From Streptomyces sp. NBC_00448 (GTDB lineage Bacteria > Actinomycetota > Actinomycetes > Streptomycetales > Streptomycetaceae): 64,000 nt of DNA. Every line of letters begins with the position of its first letter. The stretch's first letter is position 1. The DNA lies in NCBI RefSeq assembly GCF_036014115.1, contig NZ_CP107913.1, positions 6,317,501 to 6,381,500 on the forward strand, written 5' to 3'. The translations under genes were made by a program, and so were the position numbers. This document shows, one piece after another, positions 43,236 to 52,555 of the stretch. Under the pieces are notes generated by a model. It saw only the letters and a program-made list of their open reading frames with translations. It had not been told where the DNA came from and did no database searches.

Positions 43236-43769
43236 ATGCGCACCGAAGCGATCAACCGAGTCAAGCTGGTCTTCACGCTGTTCGACGCGGACGGCAACGG
43301 ATACCTCGAACCCGACGATTTCGACCTGATGAACCGGCGCGTGGCCGAAGCGGCGACCGCCTCCGACGATGCCGCCAGGGCCGCGATGGCGGCCGCCTTC
43401 CAGCGCTACTGGACCACGCTGGTCACGGAGTTGGACGCCAACCAGGACGGCCGGATCAGCTACGAGGAGTTCCAGGCGTGCGTGCTCGCGCCGGAGCGGT
43501 TCGACGACGCGATCGCCGACTTCGCCCACGCCCTGGCCGCGTTGGGCGATCCGGACGGCGACGGCCTGATCGAACGCCCGCTGTTCGTGGCGCTGATGAC
43601 CGCGATCGGCTTCCGACTCCCCAACATCCACGCGCTGTTCGACGCGTTCGCGCCCGACGCGGCGGACCGGGTCACGGTGCCGGTCTGGGTGGAGGCCATC
43701 AAGGACTACTACCACCCGCTCAAGGGCGGCATCCCCGCCGACCACCTGGTCGGCGCCCCGGCCGTCTGA
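43236..43769 (+). CDS. EF-hand calcium-binding protein, calerythrin/CabB-like
   Basis: 177 aa from the ATG at 43236 with AAGGCGGGACAAGG upstream. Calcium loops begin at DADGNGYLEPDD (about residue 17), DANQDGRISYEE (about 69) and DPDGDGLIERPL (about 105). The third lacks the final acidic residue, and a fourth (around APDAADRVTV) is degenerate. The length and pairing match the soluble four-EF-hand calcium buffers of actinomycetes. No signal peptide or membrane segment is seen, so it acts in the cytosol. It is not in an operon. Confidence 0.88.
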   Translation: MRTEAINRVKLVFTLFDADGNGYLEPDDFDLMNRRVAEAATASDDAARAAMAAAFQRYWTTLVTELDANQDGRISYEEFQACVLAPERFDDAIADFAHALAALGDPDGDGLIERPLFVALMTAIGFRLPNIHALFDAFAPDAADRVTVPVWVEAIKDYYHPLKGGIPADHLVGAPAV

Positions 43770-43853
43770 GGAGCCTCCCGGGGAGTTTCCTGAGAGCTGT
43801 ACGAGAGCCGATCGGGGGCACGGCCGCGGGTCGACCGCGCGAGGGCCGTGCCG

Positions 43854-43891
43854 GGGCCGCGCCGACGGCCGGACGGCGTCCCGCGCGGCCC
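43854..43891. terminator. Possible terminator between convergent genes
   Basis: GGGCCGCGC at 43854-43862 pairs with GCGCGGCCC at 43883-43891 around a GC-rich loop, in the 147-bp gap between the EF-hand and methyltransferase genes. GC content makes chance pairing likely. Confidence 0.35.
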
Positions 43892-43916
43892 GCCGGGACC
43901 GTGGGGCCGGCGGGTG

Positions 43917-44891
43917 TCACAGCACCCGCCGGCCCCACGCCGCGAACACCGCCAGGGACAGGTCGACGAAGTCGGGCGCGCCCATCTCCCGGTAGGCCGC
44001 CTCGAAGTCGGCGTCGCGCGCCAGGCCCGCCGCCACGATCCCCTCGCGGGCCTGCTCCAGGGTCATCTGCCACCATCGCGTCTCGGCCCCGCCGCCGTAC
44101 ACGACCTGCAGCCGCGGGTCGATGCCGACCTCGCCGAGTCCGGCCCGCTGCAAGGGAACCGGCAGGCTCCGGGCCCACGCGGTGTGGGAGCCGAGCGCGC
44201 GCTCCAGGTGGTCCCGGAAGGCACGCATCACGGTGCGGTACGCCGCGTGCGGGGAGTCGAGCACCGGGAACGACGCCGGCTCCTCGACCAGCAGCACCCC
44301 GCCCGGTTTGAGCCAGTTCGCCAGCCGCGCCACCGCCCGGTCCGGGTCGGGCAGGTGCAGCAGGACGAAGCGGGTGTGCACCACGTCGAACGACTCCGGT
44401 GGGAAGTCCTCGGTGTACATGTCGTGCCGCAGCACCCGTACCCCGGGCCCGGACAGATCGCCCAGGAAGGCGGTGTCCAGGTCGGTCACGGTCACCCGGG
44501 CGCCCTGCCCGGCCGTCCAGCGGGCCACCGACCCCGCGCCGCCGCCGACCTCCAGCACGTCGTCGCCGGGCTTCAGGCCGAGCGCGGTCAGCCGGGACCG
44601 GGTGGCCTCGTCGAGCACGGACTCCAGCAGCTGGAGACGGCCGCGCTCGCCGTCGACGGCGTGGCTGAACATCCCGTCCCGGTAGCGCTCCTGGCTCCAG
44701 GCCGGAGCGCCGGACCCGGCTCCGGCCCCGGGCCCGACGGCCAGCTCGGCCCCGGGCTCGGATCGAGGCTCGGGAACAGTCTCGTACTCGGGCACGGACC
44801 CGCGCTCGGCCTCGGCGACGATTCGGGGCTCGGTCCGGTCTCCGGCGTGGCCGTCCTGCAGGTCAGGAGCGGGCGTCGCATCTGCGTCCAT
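43917..44891 (-). CDS. SAM-dependent class I methyltransferase
   Basis: 324 aa from the ATG at 44891; longer frames were rejected because their N termini run into the promoter of the divergent amylase. Residues 1-60 are an acidic low-complexity tail. The Rossmann-like core has motif I DVLEVGGGAGSVARW (about 109-123), VTVTDLDTAFL with the ribose-binding Asp, SFDVVHTRFVLLHLPD and KPGGVLLVEEPA. The substrate is unknown; the family includes small-molecule and lipid methyltransferases. It is divergent from the alpha-amylase gene but not obviously related to it. Confidence 0.82.
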   Translation of the reverse strand: MDADATPAPDLQDGHAGDRTEPRIVAEAERGSVPEYETVPEPRSEPGAELAVGPGAGAGSGAPAWSQERYRDGMFSHAVDGERGRLQLLESVLDEATRSRLTALGLKPGDDVLEVGGGAGSVARWTAGQGARVTVTDLDTAFLGDLSGPGVRVLRHDMYTEDFPPESFDVVHTRFVLLHLPDPDRAVARLANWLKPGGVLLVEEPASFPVLDSPHAAYRTVMRAFRDHLERALGSHTAWARSLPVPLQRAGLGEVGIDPRLQVVYGGGAETRWWQMTLEQAREGIVAAGLARDADFEAAYREMGAPDFVDLSLAVFAAWGRRVL

Positions 44892-44998
44892 GCCCGCAAC
44901 CGTGGCAGCCGTACCGGGCCGTCCTCGGTGATTTCCCGGTAACCCACCGCAAAAGGTGATTCTCCCCGGCCTGCCCTGGACCGCACTGCGCAAGCTTT

Positions 44999-45024
44999 CT
45001 GCAACACCAGGAAAGTTGTTGCAG
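44999..45024. promoter_or_regulatory. MalR-like inverted repeat upstream of alpha-amylase
   Basis: CTGCAACA at 44999-45006 is mirrored by TGTTGCAG at 45017-45024. TTGCAG-containing repeats are the known binding elements of the LacI-family maltose regulator MalR/Reg1 before streptomycete amylase genes. The site ends 6 bases before the -35 box. Confidence 0.55.
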
Positions 45025-45030
45025 CACGTC

Positions 45031-45059
45031 TTGACGGGGCTGCCGGTCCGGAGCATGGT
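45031..45059 (+). promoter_or_regulatory. Promoter of the alpha-amylase gene
   Basis: TTGACG at 45031-45036 and CATGGT at 45054-45059 with a 17-base spacer, directly after the inverted repeat and about 147 bases before the start codon. Confidence 0.5.
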
Positions 45060-45205
45060 CTACCTCGCGTTCAACCGCCGTGCCTGCCACGGCGGTTGGC
45101 TCCGGGGGCCCACGGGAGGGCCACCGGGCCGCTCGTCCGAGGCGCGTCGGAGCCGGGTGGTCGCGTACGCATGCCGCAGTCCTCCACCATCAGCGGGAGC
45201 CATCC

Positions 45206-47512
45206 ATGCTTCGCTCACCAGACCGCGCCGATCCCCCCCACCGCGCGGAGCCGCCCTGCTTCGAGTCGCCCTCCTCGGAGCCGCGATCCCCGGCGTCACG
45301 CCACGCCGAGCCGCACGGCGGCCGGCCGCGGACGCCGCGGCGCGGGGGCCGACGAGGCGTCCGCCGGGCCCTGTTCGCCGCCGCCGCCCTGGTGGCCGGC
45401 GCCGTCGTCCCGCTCGCCGCCGTCCAGGGCACCGCGCACGCGGGCCCCGCCACCACCGCGGCCGCGAGCGGCGGCAACGGCAGCGACGTGACCGCCAACC
45501 TCTTCATGTGGAACTGGCCGTCGGTCGCGAACGAGTGCACCACCCAACTCGGCCCCAAGGGCTACGGATCGGTGCTCGTCGCCCCGCCGCAGGACTCGAT
45601 CCGGCTGTCCGGCGCGCACCCCTGGTGGGAGATCTACCAGCCGGTCGGCTACGACCTGAACAGCCGGATGGGCACCGAGGCGCAGTTCCAGTCGATGGTC
45701 ACCGCCTGCCACGACGCGGGCGTCAAGGTCTACGCCGACGCGGTGATCAACCACATGTCCGGCAACGACCAGGCCAGCACCGACTCCTACGGCGGCGACA
45801 GCTTCAACGTCGGCTCGAAGTCCTACGGCCAAGTCCCCTACGCCCCCTCGGACTTCCACACCTCCCCGGCCAACTGCCCCAACGCCGACATGGCCATCGA
45901 CGACTGGAACAACCAGACCCAGGTCCAGGAGTGCGACCTGTCCAACCTCGCCGACCTCTACACCGAGACCGACGACGTGCGCGGCAAGATCGCCGGATAC
46001 CTCAACAAGCTGATCGGCTACGGAGTCGACGGCTTCCGGGTCGACTCCGCCAAGCACATCAACCAGTCCGACATGGCGAACATCGAGTCCCGGCTCTCCG
46101 ACACCGAGTGGGGCGCGCGGCCGTACGTCCTGCAGGAGGTCGCGCTCGGCAGCGGCGGCAACCTCGCGCCCGCCGCGTTCGAGTCCAACGGCAGCGTGAT
46201 CGGCTTCGACTACGCCAACGCGATGAAGGCGCAGTTCCAGGGGAACATCGCCAACCTCAAGACGTTCGGCCAGAGTTGGGGCCTGGAGCCGGCCGACAAG
46301 GACGGCGCGATGGTCACCAACCACGACACCGAGCGCAACGGCAGCACCCTGAACTACAAGAACGGCTCGCAGTACACGCTGGCCACCGAGTTCATGCTCG
46401 CCTGGGGATACGGCGCCCCGACGGTGTACTCCGGCTTCGCCTTCAACAGCTCCGACGACTCCCCGCCGGCCGACGGCAACGGCTACGTCACCGACACCGA
46501 CTGCTCCTCCAGCGCGTGGGTGTGCACCGACCGGGTGCAGGGCATCGCGAACATGGTCGGCTGGCACAACGCGGCCCAGGGCGGGCAGGTCGCCAACTGG
46601 TGGGACAACGGCAGCAACGCGATCGCGTTCAGCCGCGGTGACCAGGCGTGGATCAGCCTGAACAACAGCGACTCCGCGGTGACCGGCACCTTCACCACCG
46701 GCCTGGCCGCGGGCACGTACTGCGACGTCATCCACGGCGACCTCACCTCCTCCGGCGGCTGCAGCGGCTCCACCGTCACCGTCGGCTCGGACGGCACCGC
46801 CTCGGTGACCGTGCCCGCGCACGACTCCGTCGCGCTGTACCAGGCCGGCACCTCGACGACCACCCCGCCCACCACGCCGCCGACGACGCCCCCGACCACC
46901 CCGCCGGCCGGCACCGTCACCGAGACCTTCCACGAGTCCGAGGCCGCGCCCTCCGGCCGGCAGGTCTACCTGGTCGGCTCCATTCCGGCGCTGGCCGGCT
47001 GGGACACCACCCAGGCGATCCCGCTGGACTCCACCGACGGCACCGCCTGGACCGGTGCGGTGAACCTCCCGGCGAACACGTCCTTCGAGTACAAGTACAT
47101 CCTCAAGGACGCGTCCGGGAACGTGACATGGGAGCCGGGCAACAACCACACCGCCGGCACCGGCAGCGCAGGCGGCACCCTGAACGACACCTGGGGCGTC
47201 CAGTCCTCCGGCGGCGCGAACCAGGTCGCCGTCGCCTTCCACGAGGCGGAGTCCGCGCCCGCCGGCCAGAAGGTCTACGTGACCGGCTCGATCCCGGTGC
47301 TCGGCGACTGGGCCCCCGCCCAGGCGATCGCGCTCAGCTCCACCGACCAGGCGCACTGGTCCGGCACCGCGAACCTGCCGCCGAACACGTCCTTCGAGTA
47401 CAAGTACATCCTCAAGGACGCCTCCGGGAACGTGACATGGGAGTCGGGCGCCAACCGCACCGCCGGCACCGGCGGTTCTGGCTCGCTCACGCTCGACGAC
47501 ACCTGGAAGTAA
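45206..47512 (+). CDS. secreted GH13 alpha-amylase with two CBM20 domains
   Basis: 768 aa from the ATG at 45206, with GGGAG 9 nt upstream. A long N terminus with a Pro/Arg-rich stretch precedes the signal core LFAAAALVAGAVVPLAAV, an unusually extended export signal. The GH13 barrel covers about residues 95-480: DAVINHM, GFRVDSAKH (nucleophile Asp), YVLQEVAL (acid Glu) and TNHDTERN. A C domain follows, then a TTPPTTPP linker and two tandem starch-binding CBM20 modules (about 570-668 and 674-768) sharing an almost identical core. It hydrolyses starch outside the cell. A glucoamylase gene follows, separated by a strong terminator. Confidence 0.93.
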   Translation: MLRSPDRADPPHRAEPPCFESPSSEPRSPASRHAEPHGGRPRTPRRGGRRGVRRALFAAAALVAGAVVPLAAVQGTAHAGPATTAAASGGNGSDVTANLFMWNWPSVANECTTQLGPKGYGSVLVAPPQDSIRLSGAHPWWEIYQPVGYDLNSRMGTEAQFQSMVTACHDAGVKVYADAVINHMSGNDQASTDSYGGDSFNVGSKSYGQVPYAPSDFHTSPANCPNADMAIDDWNNQTQVQECDLSNLADLYTETDDVRGKIAGYLNKLIGYGVDGFRVDSAKHINQSDMANIESRLSDTEWGARPYVLQEVALGSGGNLAPAAFESNGSVIGFDYANAMKAQFQGNIANLKTFGQSWGLEPADKDGAMVTNHDTERNGSTLNYKNGSQYTLATEFMLAWGYGAPTVYSGFAFNSSDDSPPADGNGYVTDTDCSSSAWVCTDRVQGIANMVGWHNAAQGGQVANWWDNGSNAIAFSRGDQAWISLNNSDSAVTGTFTTGLAAGTYCDVIHGDLTSSGGCSGSTVTVGSDGTASVTVPAHDSVALYQAGTSTTTPPTTPPTTPPTTPPAGTVTETFHESEAAPSGRQVYLVGSIPALAGWDTTQAIPLDSTDGTAWTGAVNLPANTSFEYKYILKDASGNVTWEPGNNHTAGTGSAGGTLNDTWGVQSSGGANQVAVAFHEAESAPAGQKVYVTGSIPVLGDWAPAQAIALSSTDQAHWSGTANLPPNTSFEYKYILKDASGNVTWESGANRTAGTGGSGSLTLDDTWK
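47073..47443 (+). repeat. Near-identical 62-bp repeat in the two CBM20 modules
   Basis: Bases 47073-47134 and 47382-47443 encode the same NTSFEYKYILKDASGNVTWE segment and differ at one synonymous third position. The surrounding module sequence is clearly more diverged, so this core has been copied recently or kept uniform by gene conversion. Confidence 0.85.
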
Positions 47513-47546
47513 GGCACCTGGAAGTCCGGCAGCAAGGCAGTCGCCC

Positions 47547-47588
47547 CGCGACGGGGCCCGGACCGGCGCGTGTCCGGGCCCCGTCGCG
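47547..47588 (+). terminator. Very strong terminator after the amylase gene
   Basis: A perfect 17-bp stem (47547-47563 with 47572-47588) and an 8-base loop, 34 bases after the amylase stop. It suggests the downstream glucoamylase has its own promoter or is expressed by limited readthrough. Confidence 0.85.
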
Positions 47589-47663
47589 CGGGCCTCGCCG
47601 AAGGCACCCCACGCCGACGGCACCTCGCCCTCCCTCGCAGATCCCCCCACCCGGAAGGCAGTC

Positions 47664-50600
47664 ATGCATATGCCGCTCCGCCCGTCCGACGCGCCCCCAT
47701 CCCGCCGACGCCTGCTCACCGTCGCCGCCGCCTGCGCGGGCCTGCTCGCCGCCGCGGTCGCCTGGACCTCCCCGCCGGCCGGCGCCGCGACCGCCCCCGG
47801 TGGCCCCGGCTCCGCCTCCAGCTGGAACGAGCCGCTGGGCACCCAGGGCTACGCCACCGCGATCGGCCCGGACTCCAAGGTCTGGTACCTGCTCGCCAAC
47901 GGCGCGCTGCAGAACGTGTACTACCCGCAGACCGACAACCCGGACACCTACGGCCTCCAGTTCTACGTCAGCGACGGCTCGACCTTCACCGACGACGAGA
48001 TCGGCTCCACCACCCACCAGGTCGCCCTCGCCGACCCGAAGTCGCCGACCTTCACCCAGACCAACACCGCCACCTCCGGCGCGTACACGATCACCAAGAC
48101 CTACGTCGCCGACCCGGCCCGCTCGGTGATCCTGGTGCACACCACCTTCACCAACAACTCCGCCACCCCGCTGGCGCTCTACGCGGACTACCTGCCGCAA
48201 CTGGACAACCAGGGCAACGGCAACAGCGGCGGCACCGACGACGCCAGCGGCGACCTCACCGCGTCCAACGGCCCGGTGGCCAGCGCGCTCGCCGCCTCCG
48301 TGCCCTTCACCACCGCCTCCACCGGCTACGTCGGCACCGCGAGCAGCGGCAGCGCCCAGCTCACCGGCGGCCACGAACTGTCCACCCCCTACAGCGCGGT
48401 GCCCAGTCCCGGTCACATCGAGCAGACCGCGGGCATCCCGGTCGCCGCCTCCGGTTCGACCACCTTCACCATGGCGCTGGCCTTCGGCGCGACCACCGCC
48501 GCGGCCGTCTCGGACGCCTCCGCGTCGCTGGCGGCCGGCTTCGCCGCCACCGAGAGCGCCTTCCAGTCCGGCTGGCACGACTGGTGGGCCGGCCTCGACT
48601 CGCCGCCGGCGTCGGTCACTTCGAGCCCCGACCTGCTCACGCAGTACGAGATCTCGCTGATGGAGCTGAAGGCCGACGAGGACAAGACGTACACCGGTGC
48701 CTTCGTCGCCTCGCCGTCCACCCCGTGGGGAGCGTCGGTCGGCGCCGACGGCGGCGGGCAGCACGGCTACCACCTGGTGTGGACCCGCGACGAGTACCAG
48801 ATGGCCTCCGCGCTGCTGGCCGTCGGTGACAAGCAGGACGCGAGCGACGCGCTGACGTACATCCTCGACTACGAGATGTCCGCGAACGGGCAGGTCAAGC
48901 AGAACACCTGGCTGAACGGCAACCCGATGTGGGGCGGCAACCAGCAGGACGAGCAGGCCGATCCGATCATCCTCGCCTACCAGTTGGGCCGCACCGGCGC
49001 CGCCGACTTCGCCAAGGTGAAGCTGCTGGCCGCCTTCATCGCGTCCAACGGCCCCACCACCGGGCAGGAGCGCTGGGAGGAGAACGGTGGCTACTCCCCG
49101 GCCACCATCGCCGCCGAGATCGCCGGCCTGGTCTGCGCCGCTCAGCTCGCCACCGCCAACGGCGATACCGCGGACGCCACTTCGTGGCTGACCACCGCCA
49201 AGGACTGGGCGTCGAAGGTGGACAGTTGGACTTACACCACCAACGGCTCCTACGGGAACGGAAGTTACTTCCTACGGATCACCCCCGACGGTCAGCCGGA
49301 CTCCGGCGCCACCATCGGCCTGGCCAACGGCGGCGGCAACCACGACGACCGGACCGTGGTCGACCAGAGCTTCCTCGACCTGGTCCGGCTCGGGGTGCTG
49401 GCCCCGAAGTCCACCGAGGTGACGAACACCCTCGGCGTCGACGACGCACAGATCGCTGTGCGGACCCCCGAGGGCGCCATCGACCACCGTTACGGCTTCG
49501 ACGGCTACGGCGAGACCGGCTCGGGCGCGGACTACACCGGCGCCGGCACCGGGCAGCCCTGGCCGGTGCTCACCGGCGAGCGCGGCGAGTACGAGGTGGC
49601 CGCCGGCGACCTCACCGGCGCGCAGTCCGCACTCGGGACCATGGCCGGCGCCGCCGCCGACCACCAGATCTCCGAGCAGGTCTGGGGCGGCAGCACCGGC
49701 ACCAACGGCTTCACCTTCGGCAAGCCCGACAACTCCGCCACCCCGCTGATGTGGGCGATGGCCCAGTACGTGCGGCTGGCCGTCGACATCTCCGCCGGCC
49801 AGGACGTGGACACGCCCACCGCCGTCTGCCAGACCTTCGACGTGTGCGCGGCGCCGCCCACCGAGGCCCCGGCCGCGCCCACCGGCCTCGCGGCCACCGC
49901 CGTCCGCACCACCGGCGTCACCCTGTCCTGGACCGGCGACGCGCGCGCGGCCGGCTACCAGGTCTACCGGGCCACCGGCAGCGGCACCGCGGCCCTGGTC
50001 GCCACCACCGCCGACACCACCTACGCCGACAGCGGCCTGGACGCCGCCACCGGCTACACCTACTACGTCACCGCCTCCAACAACATCGGCACCTCGCCCG
50101 CTTCGGCGAGCATCCACGTCACCACCAAGACGCCCGGACCGCCGCCACAGGCCCCGACCGGCCTGAAGGCCACCGCCACCAGCACCACCGCCGCGCTGTC
50201 CTGGCAGGCCGCCACCGACACCTCGGGCGGCACCGTGGCCGGCTACCGCGTCTACCGCGCCACCGGCAGCGGCGCCACCGCCCTGGCCGGCACCACCACC
50301 GGCACGACCTACACCGACACCGGCCTCACGCCCACCACCGCGTACACCTACACCGTCACCGCCTACGACACCGACGGCAACGAGTCCGACGCCTCCGCCG
50401 CCGTCACCGCCACCACCACCGCGAACAACGTCGAGGTGATCGACCTGACGGTGCCCGCCGCCACCGACCCCAGCGGCAAGACCGTCTACCTGGCCGGCAC
50501 CCTGTCCGCGCTCGGCGGGGGCGCCGCCGACTGGGCACCGGACGGGATCGCCTTCACCCGCGTCGACGCCACCCACTGGACCGCCACCGTCAAGGCCGCC

Positions 50601-50759
50601 GGCCCCACCACGATCCAGTACAAGTACACGCTCGGCGGTGCCTGGGCGAACAACGAGGAGACCGCCGGCTGCGCCTACGTCGGCAACCGCACCCTCGTGA
50701 TCGACGGCGGCACCCAGCACGACACCGTCGCGAACTGGGAGGGCTATGGCGGTTGCTGA
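47664..50759 (+). CDS. secreted GH15 glucoamylase with two FnIII and a C-terminal starch-binding-like module
   Basis: 1,031 aa. A twin-arginine-like signal (SRRRLLTVAAACAGLL). An N-terminal beta-sandwich (about 50-300) precedes the (alpha/alpha)6 GH15 barrel (about 320-720), with VWTRDEYQMA, the acid Glu in ERWEENGGYSP and the base Glu in ISEQVWGG. Two fibronectin III repeats follow (about 735-815 and 830-915; both with AGYQVYRATGSG/AGYRVYRATGSG), then a beta-domain with TIQYKYTLGGAW resembling CBM20-type modules. It releases glucose from starch and dextrins, complementing the upstream amylase. ATG at 47664; a second ATG two codons later is possible. Confidence 0.9.
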   Translation: MHMPLRPSDAPPSRRRLLTVAAACAGLLAAAVAWTSPPAGAATAPGGPGSASSWNEPLGTQGYATAIGPDSKVWYLLANGALQNVYYPQTDNPDTYGLQFYVSDGSTFTDDEIGSTTHQVALADPKSPTFTQTNTATSGAYTITKTYVADPARSVILVHTTFTNNSATPLALYADYLPQLDNQGNGNSGGTDDASGDLTASNGPVASALAASVPFTTASTGYVGTASSGSAQLTGGHELSTPYSAVPSPGHIEQTAGIPVAASGSTTFTMALAFGATTAAAVSDASASLAAGFAATESAFQSGWHDWWAGLDSPPASVTSSPDLLTQYEISLMELKADEDKTYTGAFVASPSTPWGASVGADGGGQHGYHLVWTRDEYQMASALLAVGDKQDASDALTYILDYEMSANGQVKQNTWLNGNPMWGGNQQDEQADPIILAYQLGRTGAADFAKVKLLAAFIASNGPTTGQERWEENGGYSPATIAAEIAGLVCAAQLATANGDTADATSWLTTAKDWASKVDSWTYTTNGSYGNGSYFLRITPDGQPDSGATIGLANGGGNHDDRTVVDQSFLDLVRLGVLAPKSTEVTNTLGVDDAQIAVRTPEGAIDHRYGFDGYGETGSGADYTGAGTGQPWPVLTGERGEYEVAAGDLTGAQSALGTMAGAAADHQISEQVWGGSTGTNGFTFGKPDNSATPLMWAMAQYVRLAVDISAGQDVDTPTAVCQTFDVCAAPPTEAPAAPTGLAATAVRTTGVTLSWTGDARAAGYQVYRATGSGTAALVATTADTTYADSGLDAATGYTYYVTASNNIGTSPASASIHVTTKTPGPPPQAPTGLKATATSTTAALSWQAATDTSGGTVAGYRVYRATGSGATALAGTTTGTTYTDTGLTPTTAYTYTVTAYDTDGNESDASAAVTATTTANNVEVIDLTVPAATDPSGKTVYLAGTLSALGGGAADWAPDGIAFTRVDATHWTATVKAAGPTTIQYKYTLGGAWANNEETAGCAYVGNRTLVIDGGTQHDTVANWEGYGGC

Positions 50760-50887
50760 GCCCGCCGGCCGCACGGTCCCGCGGGAGTCGCCCGGATGGG
50801 CGAACCGCGGGGACGATGCGGTTGCGGTCCGGCCGGGGCCAACCTTGACTGGCGCTGATACCTGCTGGGCGGCGAGAGGGGTACGGG

Positions 50888-51670
50888 ATGCTTTCGGTGC
50901 GCGGGCTGTTCACCTCGATCGTGGACGACGACGACGCCTACCGGCTCTTCTGCTCCATCGCGGCCAGCGGCGAGGCCCAGGGCGGCTGGGAGAACGGCCG
51001 GATCGCCGCGCTGGTGCCCCCCTCGCAGCGGGAGCTGGCCCCGAAGATCGCCCGGCACGGCGCCGACGAGGACAAGCACGGCCGGATCTTCAACGCGCTG
51101 CTGCGCAAGCGCGGGCTGGAGCCGGTGCCGGTGCCGGCCGACACCGACTACACGATGCTGCTGGAGCGGGCCGGTATCGGGCTGGCCCACACCCGGCTGC
51201 GCGCGGACCAGCCGCTGACCGAGCAGGACATCGTCACGTATCTGGCGCACAGCCGGGTCACCGAGCAGCGCGCGTCCGAGCAGATGGCGCTGCTGCTCAG
51301 GTACTTCGCGGAGCACCCGGAGGTCGGCCGCGCGGTCCGGGCGATCTCGCACGACGAGGACAACCACCTCGCCTACTGCCACGAGGAGTTGCTGCGGTTG
51401 GCTGCCGCCGGGCACGGCCGGGTCATCCACCGCGTACTGCGCGAGTGCGCGCACGCGGAGATCCGGGTGCACCGCGATGTGAGCCTCGCGGTGATGGCCC
51501 GGATGGGCCGCATCCTGCGGTGGCCGGCGCCCACCGCCGCGCTGATCCGCTTCGGCATCCACCTCACCTACCTCTACGAGCGCGTGCACGGTTGGCGCCG
51601 CATGACGACGTTGACGATGCCTCTGCGCCGCGACGCCCTCGGTAGTGCCCCCGTTCCCGCGCGAGCCTGA
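50888..51670 (+). CDS. ferritin-like-fold protein
   Basis: 260 aa, ATG at 50888. Predicted all-helical with paired acidic/His motifs in order: GADEDKHGRI (about 57-66), RVTEQRASEQMALL (about 125-138), SHDEDNHLAYCHEE (about 156-169) and AHAEIRVHRD (about 193-202). These fit a four-helix di-iron/ferritin-like bundle. Similar proteins are annotated only as ferritin-like in streptomycetes, and the reaction is unknown. It stands alone after the starch genes. Confidence 0.75.
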   Translation: MLSVRGLFTSIVDDDDAYRLFCSIAASGEAQGGWENGRIAALVPPSQRELAPKIARHGADEDKHGRIFNALLRKRGLEPVPVPADTDYTMLLERAGIGLAHTRLRADQPLTEQDIVTYLAHSRVTEQRASEQMALLLRYFAEHPEVGRAVRAISHDEDNHLAYCHEELLRLAAAGHGRVIHRVLRECAHAEIRVHRDVSLAVMARMGRILRWPAPTAALIRFGIHLTYLYERVHGWRRMTTLTMPLRRDALGSAPVPARA

Positions 51671-51779
51671 CCCTCCCGGGGGTGCCCCGACCTGTGATCC
51701 ACGGGACCTTTCGGTCGGCGCGAGCAACCCTCCACCGGCAGGTGGTCCCTGAACCGACAGAACGCACCACCCCGGCGGG

Positions 51780-52283
51780 TCAGGGCACCGTACGGATCGT
51801 GGCGGAGGCGACGTGTTCGTTGTCGTCGGAGAAGACGATCTCCGCGTCGAGGGTGCGCCCCGCCAGCACCTGGGGAACCCAATGGCGGGCGTCGTCCCAC
51901 ATGGAGTCGAGCGGCAGCGCGTCGACCGGCACCCAGAGCGGCGCGATCTCGCGGGTCTCGGCGGCCTCCCCGAGCACGCGGGACGTGGTGAACGCGGTGA
52001 CCCACATGTCCCAGGCCGGCCGGGCCGGAAACCGCCAGTCGACGACGGCCGCGGAGCGCAGGTCGGCCGCGTCGACCACCAGCCCCGACTCCTCGGCCAC
52101 CTCGCGCACCGCGGCCTCGGCCGCGCTCTCGCCGGGCTCCACGTGCCCGCCGAGACCGACCACCTTCCCCGCGCCGAGCCCCGTCTTCTTGCGCCCGAGC
52201 AACACCTCCGTACGGCCGTCGGCGCCGTCGCGCAGGCAGAAACACAGGCAGGTATGAGTACGTTGGTCCATCCGTCGGATCAT
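51780..52283 (-). CDS. NUDIX hydrolase, MutT/8-oxo-dGTPase-like
   Basis: 167 aa from the ATG at 52283, chosen over an ATG at 52271 because GGAAGG lies 7 nt upstream. The Nudix box is complete: GHVEPGESAAEAAVREVAEE followed by SGLVV. Preceding LGRKKTGLGAGKVVGLGG resembles the oxidised-purine nucleoside triphosphatase group. It probably sanitises the nucleotide pool. Confidence 0.88.
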   Translation of the reverse strand: MIRRMDQRTHTCLCFCLRDGADGRTEVLLGRKKTGLGAGKVVGLGGHVEPGESAAEAAVREVAEESGLVVDAADLRSAAVVDWRFPARPAWDMWVTAFTTSRVLGEAAETREIAPLWVPVDALPLDSMWDDARHWVPQVLAGRTLDAEIVFSDDNEHVASATIRTVP

Positions 52284-52555
52284 GGCGCACCTTCCCCCGA
52301 CGCCACAACGCGCCCCCCTGCCGCCTGCCGGCACGCGGTGACGTACGCGCGGGTCGGCCGCCCCTTCGCGGCCCGCGGCCAGGCCAGGGCGAAACGGGTG
52401 GTCGGCCATCTGGAGCGGCCGCGCGCGGAGATCGGCCGGTGGGAGGCCCGCGCCCGGGCCACCGCGTGCGACCCGCGCCCCTGACCCGCGCGCCCCTGAC
52501 CCGCAAGGCTCCGCCTGCCGTTCGGCGGCCCGCCGTGCTCCTCTAGGCTCCTGCC

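Larger units (their letters stand above)
44892..45205. other. 314-bp divergent region between methyltransferase and amylase
   Basis: No gene seen. It holds the inverted repeat and promoter listed separately. The rest is unremarkable GC-rich sequence plus the amylase leader of about 140 nt. Confidence 0.6.

Noticed and set aside
52284..52555. A small gene between the NUDIX and DinB-like genes
   Set aside because: The only frames are Arg/Ala/Pro-rich without a ribosome site. The gap is best seen as a divergent promoter region.
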